A stretch of 64,000 bases of DNA from Gordionus sp. m RMFG-2023 (lineage: Eukaryota > Nematomorpha > Gordioida > Chordodea > Parachordodidae): assembly GCF_954871325.1 (NCBI RefSeq), contig NC_088775.1:80825561-80889560 (forward strand), read 5' to 3'. Both the position numbers and the translations under genes were made by a program. Positions 1 to 24,200 of the stretch are shown here, one piece after another (positions within the stretch are counted from its first letter, which is position 1; each line of letters starts with the position of its first letter). The notes beneath the pieces were generated by a model that was given only the letters and a program-made list of their open reading frames with translations, did no database searches and was not told the origin of the DNA.

Positions 1-1245
1 AAGTGTTGGACATATCTTTAAAAAATTTCATCCCCATAGACAATTTTATGTCGTGCCGATTCCGATTCAAATTCCAATGGAAATAGATGATGAGAATGAT
101 TCCATTCTGGAAATATATTTATTCAAAATTTGATTTTAAGACTTAAATACATAGAAATATATCATGTAGATTAAAAAAAAAGATCATAAGGTGAAAATTA
201 TTATTTTCTTCTGACTACCATTTAGGGTTTTAGATTCTGGTCATTTCCGTCATTATAATCGGAAGTCACTTTATATTGGCTTACCATGATGGTAAAATAC
301 GAGAACATCACTGCCCATTGCTCTCGTGATGATCAGCTCGTGAGTTAGAGGCTTTTCTAACCCATTCCTAATCCCTTGCAGGTTGTTTAGCCAGAGATAC
401 AACGGGGACTGTCTATTTAAGTCTTTACAAATATTGATCACGGCAACTGTAAATAATAGTTCAGCAGTATATCGAGTTTATAACAGATTTCTTATAGGAT
501 TTAGCATGTCGCGTTGCCTATTGATGTTTTACGTTCAATGTGAATCCATAATATTAATACTCACACTCTGGTCTCAATAATTATATCCCCTGAGCTGCTG
601 ATGTGACCCTAAAGGTTACCCCTGACCTCAATAACGCCGAATTTTAACCATCCACTCTTGCCTCTTTGTTTAACAAAAAATCACCTTATCCACTTGAACT
701 CCACATCATTTAGATGATCTATAAAAAATACTAAAATATCTTTTATTAAACAAAAAAATTGGAAAGCTTATATTTGCAATATTCTTTGATTAAAATAAAG
801 TGACAAAAAAACAGTAACCTATAAAGAATTTAAGTATTTTATATAAATATTTCAAATTAAATATATTTTATTATAAGATTCTACAATACATAAGCTGAAA
901 AAAAATTAATTGACTACAATAAAATAATATCTAAATATTACAAGTAAAAAAATTTCCCCTCCCCTTAACCTAAGATTTTACTGACGAGGAACACCCCCTA
1001 TTGTAGATGTCGCTATCCCACCCTTTGTCAATTGTATTATCTACTTATATTAGCTTTAAAATCTAACTATTTACCTAATGATACCAAGGTAGGATGTGCC
1101 CTATGCATTTTTTTCGTTTTATAAATCATGAGATTTATGGGCGCCCATTAATAAACGCGAAAATGCAATTAGTATAAGCGGGTATTAGTTTATTTAAATG
1201 AATATTTTTTTAAAATTATTATTTTAATTTTTTTCCCCTAAACAG
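1..1245 (+). other. Presumed ERK intron, no recognised coding sequence
   Basis: AT-rich sequence upstream of the first visible ERK exon, ending in a pyrimidine-rich stretch and CAG acceptor at 1243-1245. No exon matching the ERK activation loop or the segment before LDQINHIL was seen, so the preceding exon should lie before position 1. The 65-codon ORF at 383-580 has no recognisable similarity. Confidence 0.45.
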
Positions 1246-10830
<9,585 letters not shown>

Positions 10831-11949
10831 TAATAAATAGCTATAACGAAGGAAAAATTAACAAATATTATATTTTTGTGGCATACAATTTACAATTCTA
10901 ATCATTAATGGCCATTTATAGAATAAATATTTACATTATTATATTAAAGCAGAATTGTTATTAATAAAATTATTATGGAATATTACATTGATAATTTACT
11001 ATATATAATTACAAAATAACAAATCATTTACTAAGAATAATATAACTTAATAAAAAAAAATAATTTTATTAATGAAAAACGGTATGTTATAATATTTTAC
11101 CTTTATTAATCATTTGGTATGACTTTGAATCAACCTGTCCAAATACGTACGATTTTTTGTATGTTAGCTGGTCAAAAAATTATAAAGAAAGATAAAAACA
11201 TATATCAATTTGTTAAAAATCATTTATTAATTCTCATATATAATAAACTAAATTGTCAAGATAGAAAAATAAATAACTACTCAAATAAATATAAAACCTA
11301 TTATTAGTCTTAGAAATCAAAAGAATATTTTTTAAGAACAAAAAAATTAAGTTATAGCCGCAAAAAGTATGTTTTATAAATAAAATTCTTCACAATAATA
11401 TTTTTTATAACGAAATCAGCATCTGCATAACTGGATAATCACTGGAAGCAAACTCCCCATCAAAAACCTATTCCTGCGCCACTAAAAAATTACATTATGA
11501 ACTATAATTGTATTCCCTTCATATATTTTAAAAACTTAAATTATCTATACACTACAATAAACTATCAAATTGTGAATGTAAAAGTATTAGAACATGAATT
11601 AAAATTAAAAGAATCCTCATTTACAATGGCATTATAATATATTGTTTGGCATGAATATGAGTTTGCTGAATGTCTAATCCTTTTAAATTATATTTAAGAA
11701 GATAGATGAAAATTATCCAGAAATACGTTTTATTTAAAAATAAATGACTGATTGTAGGCATAATAGTTATAGTCTATGTTTAGCAATATAATTGTATTTT
11801 AAGAGGTATATAATAAAATCATTAAATAATTTTTTATGCCATTATATTTTACCGCATCATTTAAAAATTTAATTGATAACCTCCAATAAATTTATCTTAC
11901 CCCCCTACCCCCACTTCTTTAAAACTGGGGAACTAATTGCACCTACCCC
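10831..11949. other. Intergenic AT-rich spacer downstream of ERK
   Basis: Very AT-rich. It contains a 62-codon ORF (11119-11307, +) of simple composition without recognised similarity. Nothing else is supportable. Confidence 0.4.
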
Positions 11950-12635
11950 TAGAGGCTTACAATGGGCAAGTTTTTTGCCCGCCCATACTTAGTATTGGTA
12001 TGGTCGGGTTCTCTAGAATATTTTCAACATTGACAGGTTAAAAATAATAATTTTATAATAATGGAATAGCGTCTGCAAGTGAATTTTTAATATTTTTCAG
12101 GCGAACAAACTTTAAATTATTGAAAATAATAGTTTTATTTTATAATATTGCATATATATTTAATTAAAATAAAGAAAGATCCAAACCAGCTATTAAAATA
12201 AATTTTTCAAATCTATATATTGCAACAATCATACACATTATTTTCCAAATAAACTATCCTTTTAAATGAAATTTAAAAGGTTTAGATATTTCAGCAAGCT
12301 CATAATGCCATAATAATTAATTCAGTGTAAATAATGGAGGTTTTAAATGAATTTAATATCTAAAAAATAATTCTTTATATTCACAAAATATCGATAATTG
12401 GTAGTAGAGATAGATTAATTTAAGTTATCCTTTATAAATTCTTTGGAAAGAGTATCAATAAATTAATAGGTGAAAATAATGATAATGAGACACCGCCGCC
12501 GGAGGCTACGGGTATTTCTTTTTGGGGGATGGGGTGGGTGGGGGGGGGGGGGGTAGGTAAAGATTTTTGAAGGGGGTTTGCATCCAGCGAAAATTCTGTC
12601 ATGTAGACGCTGCACCTACTCATTGCAGACCTCTA
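11950..12635. mobile_element. Non-autonomous hAT element (TAGAGGTCTGCAATG family, copy 1)
   Basis: A 686-bp element whose left end is TAGAGGCTTACAATGGGC and whose right end is the complement of TAGAGGTCTGCAATGAG. The flanks CCTACCCC (11942-11949) and CCTACCTC (12636-12643) are a 7/8 match to an 8-bp duplication. A 14-base G run lies near the right end (about 12541). The copy at 52616-53823 has the same ends. No transposase is recognised; the 12432-12623 (-) ORF is a shadow of the G-rich end. Confidence 0.75.
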
Positions 12636-12639
12636 CCTA

Positions 12640-13602
12640 CCTCCTCTGCTCTCTAAATGAGTGGAGGGTGTAGGTTTAGTTTGCCTTAAATTCTTTTAGG
12701 GGGTTAGAGCATCTAGTTTTGTAAAACGACGCGATTTGGGTGGATTTTTAAAAATGGTTCGATTATGAAATTTAAGCCAAAATAATTTTATGTAATCCTG
12801 AAGAATTCGCTTGTAGATGGGAAAGATTTGTACATCTATTTGCCAAATCTCGAGGCCTACATAAAATTGTTTCAGCTAAAATCTTAGTCGGGCCCTTTTA
12901 ACAACAATATTGGCTTGGTACCTATAAAAATTTAGGTATAAATAAAAACGAATATTTCATAGTTTGAAGTCATTTGATATAGATTGGGTTAGTTAATAAC
13001 AGGGTTTGAAACAAAAATGTTCAAAGATATAATTAAAAATCACAAAATTAAGGTCAAAAATTAGATTTCCTAAAAAAAATCATAAAAATAATAGAATTTT
13101 TCAATGACATTATTGAGATATCAATTTCTGAAGATTATTTATTTTGAGGAGAATTTCATACTCTCGTTAATAAATTTATAGATAATCTTAGCAAGAAATA
13201 CTATCCTTACAGTAGAGCGAAATGCTAAATGGATTTTTAGAAATAAAAATTTGCTATTTAAGGATTAGTAATGTTATTCAGATAAAATACAGAAGAGATT
13301 CTGGTTATAAACTGAGGGAAAACGTGTTTTATTTGGCATGATATATCTCCGATTTCCTTAATTTGATTAAATATTGCTGTGCCTGTATTAAATTATAAAT
13401 TAAATATGAGTATTTTATGATAAAATATACATTTGCATATATATATATTTAAATAATAAAATTCCATATTTAAATTTTATTGCAAATATTTATAAATCTA
13501 TTATACGAAAAAATTAATAATTTAATATAAAAATTTAACATTATACTTTCCTCGTTAATTATATTTTATTATTATTTGCATTTTCCACAAATTAAAAACA
13601 AA
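12640..13602. other. Spacer with a small inverted repeat, upstream of hnRNP gene
   Basis: An imperfect inverted repeat of roughly 50-60 bp per arm lies at about 12728-12805 and 12860-12910, sharing AATTTTATGTA in opposite orientation; it looks like a small MITE. From 12960 to 13600 the sequence is AT-rich and should include the promoter and 5' UTR of the downstream hnRNP gene. No specific promoter element is claimed. Confidence 0.35.
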
Positions 13603-14916
<1,314 letters not shown>

Positions 14917-17900
14917 AATTCTGATCCTCTTTTTATTCATGTAAGTTTAAAAAAAATTTTTTAAAGCTCAGCTTATATTTCAGAATAGCTTATATTATAT
15001 ATATAATATATATTTTATACTTATAGGTGTTTTTCAACAATACTAGGGAATAATTTTTATAACTTACATCCATGGCCTTTATAAATACGATTGCATAGGA
15101 TTTTATAGCACAATTATTTGCAAACTCATTCAATATCGTTAAATTTGATTAGGAAGTAGGAAAATTTGTTAATGACAGATAGGATAATGATTGTTACAAA
15201 GGAATCAAAAATTGATATTTAGATCTCTGTATTATCCCATAAATTTTATTATGCATAGGATATTTTGTATCAATGTTTTAACTATAATATTACATAGGAT
15301 GTATATAATTATTTCCTCTATTATTTAAATGTAGAAATTTTTCATAAATATTTGTATAAATAATTATCAATAATATATTATATGACTACAAAACCAATTA
15401 AATTTTAGGTAGGATGGGATGATTTAATTTTATAATAATTATTAAATGCACAAAATTATTGGTATCTAGTGCCTAAACTCTTATCACCTTACTATTTCTA
15501 ATATAAACTAGTTTTATTCTTGAATGATTTTGCCTGATTGGAGTTTTAGGTCTGGCTTGCAATATTTTGGTATTGGTATTGAATTAAAACTATTTTATTG
15601 ACTTAATCATTTCTTTATAGTACATTACTATTAGTTTTATTTCTTATCCTTTCAACTTACAAAGAAGAATAAAAATTATTATAAAAACTTTTGATTGTGT
15701 AAATTAAACAACATATATGTAAGTTGGATGTACTTGTTTTGAAAAGTTTTCAGTGTCAGCATTATTTGATTCTCCATATCTTTGACTTCAATTATAATAT
15801 CCTAAATAAAAAATTGATATAAATCTATTTCCATAGATATAAAATATTGTATATATATATTAGGTATATAAGAGATCAAAATTTATTTTGTAATAAAAGT
15901 AAAACAAAAATATATCACAAAGTAAATTAGACATATAACTAAATATTTTTAGTGTTATCCACTAAGCCAATAAGTACATAAATCTAAAAATATAAGGTGT
16001 ATTAATTATTTTATGAATAATATTGGTTTTGCTTTTAACTTTATTACATATGGACCTTTTTATAACTTAGTAAAGTTAAATAACCAAAATGATTCCTTAT
16101 CCCTAGTAAAAGATTTTAATTTTTTTTGTTTTACATTTTGAAATATTTGTTCAAATGCACATTATCCATTAAAGTTATAAAAATCCAAATTTTAGGTATT
16201 TATTACTTTTATATATATTCTTTATAGTGCTAATGATGAATCTATTAGATCCACACCTCCCATATTTGTTGTATGACAATAATGTGGGGTTTTTACATTT
16301 ATTTAAAGAGTTCTTTTTCTATCAGTGCTCAGGAGATGAACAGGGAAATTATTATACCATTTAATCAATCTAAGATTTATGCTGTTGTGATTTGCCACTG
16401 AGTGTACCTTAAAATTTAATAATTAACAATAATTAAATAAGGCTCTAATTTTAGATATAATCTGTTTATTGACTGACTGATAAACTTTAAAAATAATTTT
16501 AGAATATATTTTAATAGACATCTATAATCACACTTTTTAAATATGCTTTAAAGATAAAATGGATTTAAGGTAATAAAAGTTTTATAGGATTTTGAAATTT
16601 GATATAATCAAATGTGCAATATAGGGTTAAACCAATTTTATTACTATTTGATTGATTGATCAGCTATTAGTATGGTTGTTAAAAAGCCCAATTTGGGTCT
16701 ATTTCTTTCTTTTCTTTTTGTTGACCTGAATCAGGCTCATTAACAACCTTAGCTATTGGTTTTGCTTATAAAATAATCTAATATTATTTTAGAAATACAT
16801 TTTCTGATTTTATATTGGGATTGTTTACAAAATATTTGTACTGTTGCAAAACATAGGAACTAATTGCAATAAATTTAATTGAAAAAATATGGGAAATTAA
16901 GAGTTATGAAATATAGGTTTTAAAAAAAAATCAATAATATTTGTTTTTTCCCATAATTATAATCATTATCCTTTAATAGCTAGGCTATTTTATGATGTTT
17001 GGTTAACTACAATTTTTCACCTTAATTTAAATATCAACATCCAGAAAACATTAACTCTAATCTTTAAATGAATTTTTTCTAAAATTAATAATATATAAAA
17101 GTGACTTCAAAATGGGTATCTTTAAGGTAGTTCTATTCTCTACTTTTAACCTTAAACCAATTTCTGGTTACTCATTTAATTATGAATGTGAATTTTGGAT
17201 TAAAATCCTATAGGTTAGATTCAAGCCTAAAAAAATTTAATCAAACTGGGCTTAGGCTTAATTTTTAAAGTGGAATAGGTTCAAAAATATTTTTTTAGAA
17301 AATTATGTTTTTGCTTCTTTTATTATGATAATTGGAATTTCTTTTAGATTAGGAGAAAGCATTAGATTTTCTTTTATTTAACCTTAATAATAAATATTTC
17401 TCTAGGGGTTAAAAGAAATAATTTAGGCCAAGGTTTGTGGTTAAAATATAAATTTTTGGGCTGAACTTGGAATTAAAATTTTAAGCTTAGCTTTAAAGCA
17501 ATATTTGAAATTGAAAGAAATCTATTTTATTTTAGATAATCTAATTATGGTATTATAATGTATTCTAGATATAAAAATTATATATTGACCCATATTTTTT
17601 TCTCATTCATAAATTTTATAGTCTGTTAATTCTTAATATTGTTCTAAGAAGAAAAGAACTAGTGTAAAGTTTTGCTCCAAAATATGAAAAAAAAAATTTC
17701 CTAGTTTCTTAAATTTAAATTTCTTACAAATAAACATATCTAGTGATTTTCATTATCCCAAAGTATCTAGCTTATAATCACTTAGTTTTGTTTTATTTTA
17801 AATACATTAGCACTGAAAAGTTTTTATATTTGCTTTAATAGAATTTAATATCTACTAAACCAACCTGTATTCGCTGAGCCTATTGTTTTGGATCTATTTA

Positions 17901-19600
17901 GCTGCTTTAAAATTTTTTTAATTATTGCTATGCGCTATATAACCATTATGCAAAATTTAATTCGTTTTTAAGTATAAAACCTTTGACCGATTTGTCAACC
18001 CAAATACTATCTTAAGCAAAGGGTCCATTATTAAGTATAGATTTTTTTAAATTAAATGATAAGTTGTTAACTGAACCAACATTTTTTTTCCAAATATCAA
18101 TAACTTTGTTATAATTTGTAGGATTTTTTATTTGCTCCATTATATATGAGATATCTTAAAATAACATTGTGTTTTAAATAATTTGAATTGCAACCAAAAT
18201 TCCGATTTCTTAATCTAATAAAATATTTATTTCTTATAATTTTTTACTAATTCTTGTGCTCTTCTCCAAATTTTGTGAAATACTTTTAAAATTTGATTAT
18301 TTAAATTTCTGAAACTTTTATTGCTTAACTTTTTATGAACATTTCATCTAAAATTGCAGTTTTGGAATCAGGACTAAATGCTTAATCTATATATTTTTAT
18401 GAAGATATTCTGTTTTTTAGATTTAACGTATTTCTGATCTGTTAATAAACAATAGAAAATTATTAATTAAATAGCTTCTCTAATATGAATCACAACATTT
18501 TTAAAAATATTCATCTTTCTTAGGTTTCTGACAGGGATTTAATTGTGTTGAATATCTTTTCACATAAATATCATTTCAGGTTCGATAAATAATAATTATT
18601 CAGTTTGAACTATCACATATAAGTTTATTAAAATTATATAAGGAAAGCATATTTTTTTAAATTTTATCATTATTGACTTAAATTTATATTTAGACATACA
18701 CGAAATATTCACTTCTATAAAATTATACCTATATTAAGAGTAACATGGATAGCTTGCAGTCAAATAATATCTAAAATCAGTAAAGCTCATAATTAATTAT
18801 CTTTAAAAGTCTTAAACAAAATAATCAAACTGGTTAACTTACATTTTTAGAATTTTTCTAAACAAATATTTTTAATAGCTTAGGTAGGTATGGTAAATGA
18901 TACTGATTTGGTTTTTAAAAATTTTGTTGTTTTGGTTAGGGTTTCTTTCTATTTGGAGGATTGAGATTTTTTAAAACGATGCAGATTTTCAACAACCATA
19001 AATCTTGATGGTAGCAACATCTTTAATACACATTAAGTATGATTACTTCAAAAATGGAATGTATTATTACTTTGTGAAAAGGAACGTTATTCACTATTTA
19101 AAAATTTTAAATATATAAATTTTTTATTTATTTTTTTTCTCTAAATAATAAAAATAAGTTGTTTTCAAAATTGTGATCACATAAACAAGAGTGCTCAACA
19201 CAGATTTCCCTGAACTAAACATGTTCAACTACTGCTGAGGATGGGATGTTGTGTATTTAATAAATAAAAATTATAATTCTAGCATTTCTCAAATCATCTT
19301 CACAAAAATCTTTATCAGAATTTAATATATGTTAGCTTATTTATAAAGAAGCCAAATCTGATTTGTATAACGTTTCATGCTGGGGCTAAAACAAATTTAA
19401 ATCATATTGACATATTTATAAATTAACATACCTTGATTGAATCAATATTATTCTTAACTGAAATTCAACATCAAATATATAAATAAAATAATCAAGGACG
19501 AGCTCAACTAGGCTCATAAACATCTCATTATCATATAGATGAACCAATCATGCTTAAGACAGTATGGCCTTATGTATTCCAATTTTGATCAACAACCAAA
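14917..19600. other. Gene-poor region downstream of hnRNP gene
   Basis: About 4.7 kb without a convincing ORF on either strand and with little recognisable transposon sequence apart from the MITE at 16670. The beginning probably holds the hnRNP 3' UTR. The + strand is T-rich over long stretches. Nothing else is supportable by eye. Confidence 0.4.
16670..16750. mobile_element. Tiny hAT-like MITE (about 80 bp)
   Basis: Inverted ends of about 26 bp (left GGTTGTTAAAAAGCCC, right complement GGTTGTTAATGAGCC) surround a short pyrimidine-rich loop. The flanks AGCTATTAG (662-670 of this kb) and AGCTATTGG (751-759) look like an 8-bp target duplication extended by chance, with one mismatch. GTTGTTAAA resembles the hAT terminus at 20555. 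It can form a near-perfect hairpin if transcribed. Confidence 0.6.
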
Positions 19601-19613
19601 ACATAAAATGAAA

Positions 19614-19742
19614 TCAAATCATAATTCGTGCATTAAGATCAGCAGGCTTTCCCACCTCATTAGAACCCTCTAACCACTTTCCCGACAGTGGAGTCATGAA
19701 TACCGCAGTTGCAGGTAATATTCCTAATATGGGATTTCTCAT
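19614..19742 (-). other. GC-richer island, open on both strands; possible small coding exon
   Basis: This block is clearly less AT-rich than its surroundings. On the minus strand an ATG-initiated frame encodes 42 residues beginning MRNPILGILPATAVF. On the plus strand a frame of similar length ends in GNIPNMGFLMPKH. Only one can be real, and neither matches a family I recognise. AG acceptors precede both frames (TTTAG before the minus ATG, TTAAG before the plus frame), so it could be one exon of a small-intron gene whose other exons were missed, or an RNA or conserved non-coding element. Confidence 0.2.
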
Positions 19743-20554
19743 GCCTAAACACTAACTCCTCTTCCAATATTAGCAAAGTTGCAATTCACAAATTTAATAA
19801 TTTATAAATATATTGTTTCATCAAATTATATTTTCATACCAATCATCTCTAACAATTTATGGTGATTTAATAAAAAATTTCTTAAAGATTTTGATCTTCA
19901 GACAGGAAAAATTTGGGGAAGCTTTATGAATACTTCAATCTTTGACAATAGCCATTCTTAAGCCAAATCAAGTGTCTTATTAATTTTATTGCCTCTGATG
20001 ATTAGCATTCTTCCTCACAGAATACATTTTCTTCATGATAAATATAAAAAAAAATTTTACGGTAATAAAAAATTAATTATTCCAATATATTTTTAACTAT
20101 TTTTCTTTAAATAAAATATTAAATTTATACCAGTTCCCGACTCATACAAAAAAGAGACATTACTGTTACTATAAAATATCAATGGTGTTAAAAAACTTAG
20201 TTAATTAATGGTAAGTAAAATAATAAAACTTAAACCCTTGAAACATACACTATTTTCAAAGCTAAATATCTTTATTCAATTTATATAAAAAATTGATTGC
20301 AAAAAAATTAATCCAATAAAACAAATTAATTATATCAAAAAAAATTAATTCCCATCCAGAAAAATTAATATTTTCATAAATAAAATTAATTATGATCTAT
20401 TATCATCATATATAAAATAATTACATATTCTTCAAATATAAAAAAATGACGATCTTTTATCAATAAAAACAAGACGAAAAAAATATGTCTTGTTTTGTTA
20501 ATCGAAGAAAATATGTTCCCATAATTTTTATCATAAACACATAAGGGATTTTTT

Positions 20555-22673
20555 CAGAGTTGTTAAACGCTATTTTTAAAAGTAGCGCGCTACCGTAATA
20601 GCTATTTGTCAAAAAAAGTAGCGCGCTACCGCTTTCGCTATTTGTCAAAAAAAGTAGCGCACTTTTAAGCTACTTTTTATAAAAAAAAATTTAGTTTTTT
20701 TTATTTTTTTTTTGCTTATAATGTAAATGTATAATAAATAATATATAAAAATCAACATTTATAAATATAAAAATATATTAGTTTAGATTATAAAAAAATA
20801 AGCAATATAAATAAATATTTATTTTAATTTGTTGCATTTTAATAATAATATCATTTCAATATTATCATCCCCAAGTCTAGAGCGACGATCAGAAAGTATA
20901 AGCTTTGCTTTTAAATAATCTCTCGACACTAGCACTTGAGGGCAAGGGGGTATTAAATTTTATATATAAATTTTTAATATATTAAAAATTATCAAAAATA
21001 TTCATTTCAATATTTTTTGATTGAAAAAAAAGATCAATTGGATTTTCTATTAAATCTTCTTTAATTTCAAAAAAATTATTTGAGGATTTCTTCGTGGTAG
21101 ATACTCGGCAATCTATGTTTGTTGGAGTAAGATTATTCAGCTTCGCCATTATCCTATCGCGTTGATGTTTGGCATCATCGGAATTTATATATGGCCAGTT
21201 TAGTTTAAACTTTGGATGAACCATTGCCGCTAAGACATTGTCATCATTGTATAAGTTTGGGAATCTAAAAGTTACAAAAATAGAGTATTTTAAATATATC
21301 TTAATCATAAAATTATATAAATTTTTTAGCTTTAAACATTAAGTTAGAATAAATCTTCAGTAAAAATCAAAACAATATAAATTTTATTTACCTTCTCTCA
21401 ATGCCTTTTAACAGAGAGTCTACTAGGGGCTGGCATAAGATTAGATTATTCAATCTCTTTAATTTGGTATTTAGGATACTTAAAGTGGGAACATAATACC
21501 CCATCTCCATATTATCTTCACCTTCCAAAATTTCAAGGGAAACAGCAACATATTGCATAACCTAAAAAATTAAAATGATATAGAAATGAATCATTATTAG
21601 TTAGAATTACTTCTGTATACTCTTTTATAAAAGTATGCTCTTCATCGTTAATATATTCAATTTCAGCAAGATCACAGAGATAATTAATCTCTAATCTTCT
21701 TTCCTTCAGAAAAAAGCAATTAGTTTTATTGCTTGGTAAACAGAATTCCATCTTGTACGATTAGGGGTTAATAAATACCTCCCTAATTTTTTTTTAAACA
21801 TGTCAGAACTTTTAGGAGATTTGTTCTGCTTATTCCATAAAGTTTGACATTTATAAAATGTCCTGTTGTGCCAGGGGATAAAGTTTTAATCATCAGAGTA
21901 AATGATGGATTATCAACCAAAGACACTGGCTGAACTGTGTCAATAATAAAATCAACAATAACTTTATCAGCCAATTTTTGTGAAATATTGGCATGTTTAT
22001 TATCAGTTAATTTGGTTTGGATAGTATTTGTCTTTTTGAATGAAGATTCTCCTATACCAACATTTTTTATATGTTTCTCTATTTCCTTATAGCAATTGGC
22101 GTGAACAGTCTAATAAAATAAATAATATTATAATGTAAAAATAACAATTTACCTTTAGGTGTTTCTTCAGGTTATAGCTACTCGATTGATTTGATGATAT
22201 ATTTTTTTTACATTTTAAGCACAGGAATTTGAATCCAGATTTTGTTTTAATATTTATTTTAAAAAATTTTTCAAATTTAGGGAATGGAAAAACGTTATTA
22301 GAGCTATTAAGTACATTTTCTTCCATTGAATCTTCCATATCTGAATCACTTTCAAGGATAAGGATATCCATGGACGATGCCATTTTAGATTATTAACACA
22401 GATTGAAAATATAAATTAAAAATTGAAAATATATTTAAATTTCAAAATTAAATAATAAATTATAAAAATTATAATTAATTATGATATTATATTTAAATTT
22501 TCATGTTTATACTTACATTCATTATATTTTTTAAAAAAAGTAGCGCTCTACTTCGCTACTTTTAAAAAAAGTAGCGCGCTAAAAAATTAAATAATTTAAA
22601 AAAAGTAGTGGCTATTAGCTATAGCTACCAAAAAAGATAGCGCGCTAAGTAGCGCGCTACTTTAACAACTCTG
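20555..22673 (-). mobile_element. hAT transposon with AGTAGCGCGCTAC subterminal repeats and exact TSD
   Basis: A 2119-bp element with CAGAGTTGTTAAA at the left end and its complement at the right, flanked by a perfect 8-bp duplication GATTTTTT (20547-20554 and 22674-22681). Each end holds several palindromic GTAGCGCGCTAC motifs, striking in this AT-rich background. The minus strand carries a partial transposase (20982-22383). It inserted into the LTR-like block of the older palindrome; the interrupted sequence is found uninterrupted at 25780 and 29930. The exact duplication and clear ends indicate a fairly young insertion. Confidence 0.9.
20982..22383 (-). pseudogene. hAT transposase, BED-finger type, internally deleted
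   Basis: The start at 22383 gives an acidic N-terminus, then a BED-type zinc finger with FLCLKCKK and KKHLKTVH (C2H2, completed across a roughly 45-nt GT-AG intron near 22115-22160). Next comes ADKVIVDFIIDTVQPVSLVD, characteristic of hAT proteins upstream of the catalytic core. The frame then passes to C-terminal pieces with TRWNSVYQAI (21533-21790) and VLAAMVHPKFKLNW (20982-21308). The span between LLKVL and TRWNSV is far shorter than in complete hAT transposases, so most of the RNase H-like core is deleted near 21785. Frame changes occur around 21720-21790. It cannot be active and would depend on a full-length relative. Confidence 0.75.
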
Positions 22674-23189
22674 GATTTTTTTAACAAAATAAAATAAAAA
22701 TGATTTTTTGATTGACATTTTATTTATTAAATTAATATCAACAATAACTATTACAAACTAGGACATGTCACCCCTTTATGGACCAGTGACATACCCTAAT
22801 GAAATTTAAATATACAAATACTTATAATAATTATTAATATTCATATTAACAAAATAATTAAAAGATTTTCTTTAATTTTGGATATTTGAGGTACCCGGTT
22901 CTTCGTCTTCGCCATCGAGCATCAATTTTTTCCAGACCTGAATTTGTTAATCAATCGGAGAAATGTAGGTTTTCTGCTCTTGATCCATATCTTGGGATGA
23001 TCTTTGGGTATTTAGGTTTGTTGCATTCTTCCTTTAATCTGGCTTATCTTGTTCCATATTTTTTGTTAGGATATCAGTCCTTCTTTTGTTCATCAGACGT
23101 TCCATTTTGTTTCCTTGACCCATAACCATTGAACAATTCTTGAGAAAGTTTTTATTGCCATTATCCTTTTTCGTACTTTTTTTGTAAAA

Positions 23190-23396
23190 CTAAGCGCTAG
23201 AAGGACATTGTTGAATCAGATGATCCTCAGAATTGCATCTAAAGCATCGTCTTTTACGCACCTCGGTAACATTATTCATGTGGGGCATTCCTTCTATAGA
23301 ATTGGAGGTATCAAACCGCATTCCCATGTCTTTTGGAATAATAGTTATCTGCACAAAGTGGTTCTTGAAGCTGATTAATTGGGATTGGGTCTTCAT
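23190..23396 (-). pseudogene. Fossil gag-like zinc-knuckle fragment, left arm
   Basis: The frame ends in a CCHC knuckle, CFRCNSEDHLIQQC (C-X2-C-X4-H-X4-C), preceded by basic KRR residues, as in retroelement nucleocapsids. It faces away from the palindrome centre. The near-identical partner is at 25049-25258 (+). Confidence 0.7.
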
Positions 23397-23626
23397 AATA
23401 AGATAGGAGAATTTAATTTAAATTACAAAATATTTATACAAAAAAAAATATTATTAATTTTATTATAAATTCACCACTTTTATACTAAAATCAAGAATTA
23501 AACATATTGTACCCAACATGGTAAAAATTATTAACTTTAATTTTAAAACAAAAAAACAACACTTTCAATATGATATATTTACAATAAATACTTTAACTTA
23601 ATGTACCAACATGGTAAAAATTATTA

Positions 23627-24060
23627 ATGTTAATTTCAAAAACCAAAACACTCAAGCGAATTAGTGATGAAAGTCTAAGGGCCAGTAAAGAAAAAAGTGT
23701 CCTTGGGGTAACAGAAGTTACCTATTTAGGACATCAAATTAATGGAATGGAGGTGAAACCTCTTGATAAAAATTTAAAAAATATGAATTCGCCAAACAAT
23801 AAAACGGAGTTACAACCATTTTTAGGTATGATAAATTATTATCATCGTTTCGTGGAGAATTTTGCAGAAGTGGTATCTCCGTTGTATAACCTATTAAAAA
23901 AGGCGTTCATTTTGAGTGGAAAATGGAACAAAAAAAGGCCTTTGATATTTTAAAAGAAAAAATTGGCTAGGAACCGATTTTAGTTTGTTTTAACAATGAT
24001 TTGGAAATAATCTTGGCAGTGGATGCATCTAACAAGGGGGTTAGAGGGGCTGGTATGTTA
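23627..24060 (+). pseudogene. Fossil Gypsy reverse transcriptase/RNase H fragment
   Basis: Contains the typical Gypsy segment around VTYLGHQI, the ...FLGMINYYHRFV motif and a following start of the RNase H domain with AVDASNKG. It lies in the spacer of the palindrome described at 20190-26215. It is a broken remnant without a complete polymerase domain. Confidence 0.75.
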
Positions 24061-24200
24061 ACAAGGGTATTCTTAAACTCTTATATATATAGAAAATGAT
24101 TTGAGAAGTATTATTGTAACGAAGGTATTCTTAAACCTTTATATATAGGTAAAATATTCTGATACTGGGTATCCTTAAACCCTATTATTTAAGTATTGGT
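24060..24200. repeat. Short tandem repeat, about three units
   Basis: Three diverged units of about 60 bp, each with GGTATTCTTAAACC or GGTATCCTTAAACC followed by a TATA-rich stretch, in the spacer of the Gypsy palindrome. Confidence 0.6.

Noticed and set aside
22886-23125. Plus ORF (79 codons) and its counterpart at 25316-25561 (-)
   Set aside because: Both are opposite-strand frames of repeated LTR-fossil arms; no similarity to a known protein, and openness follows from the duplicated sequence.
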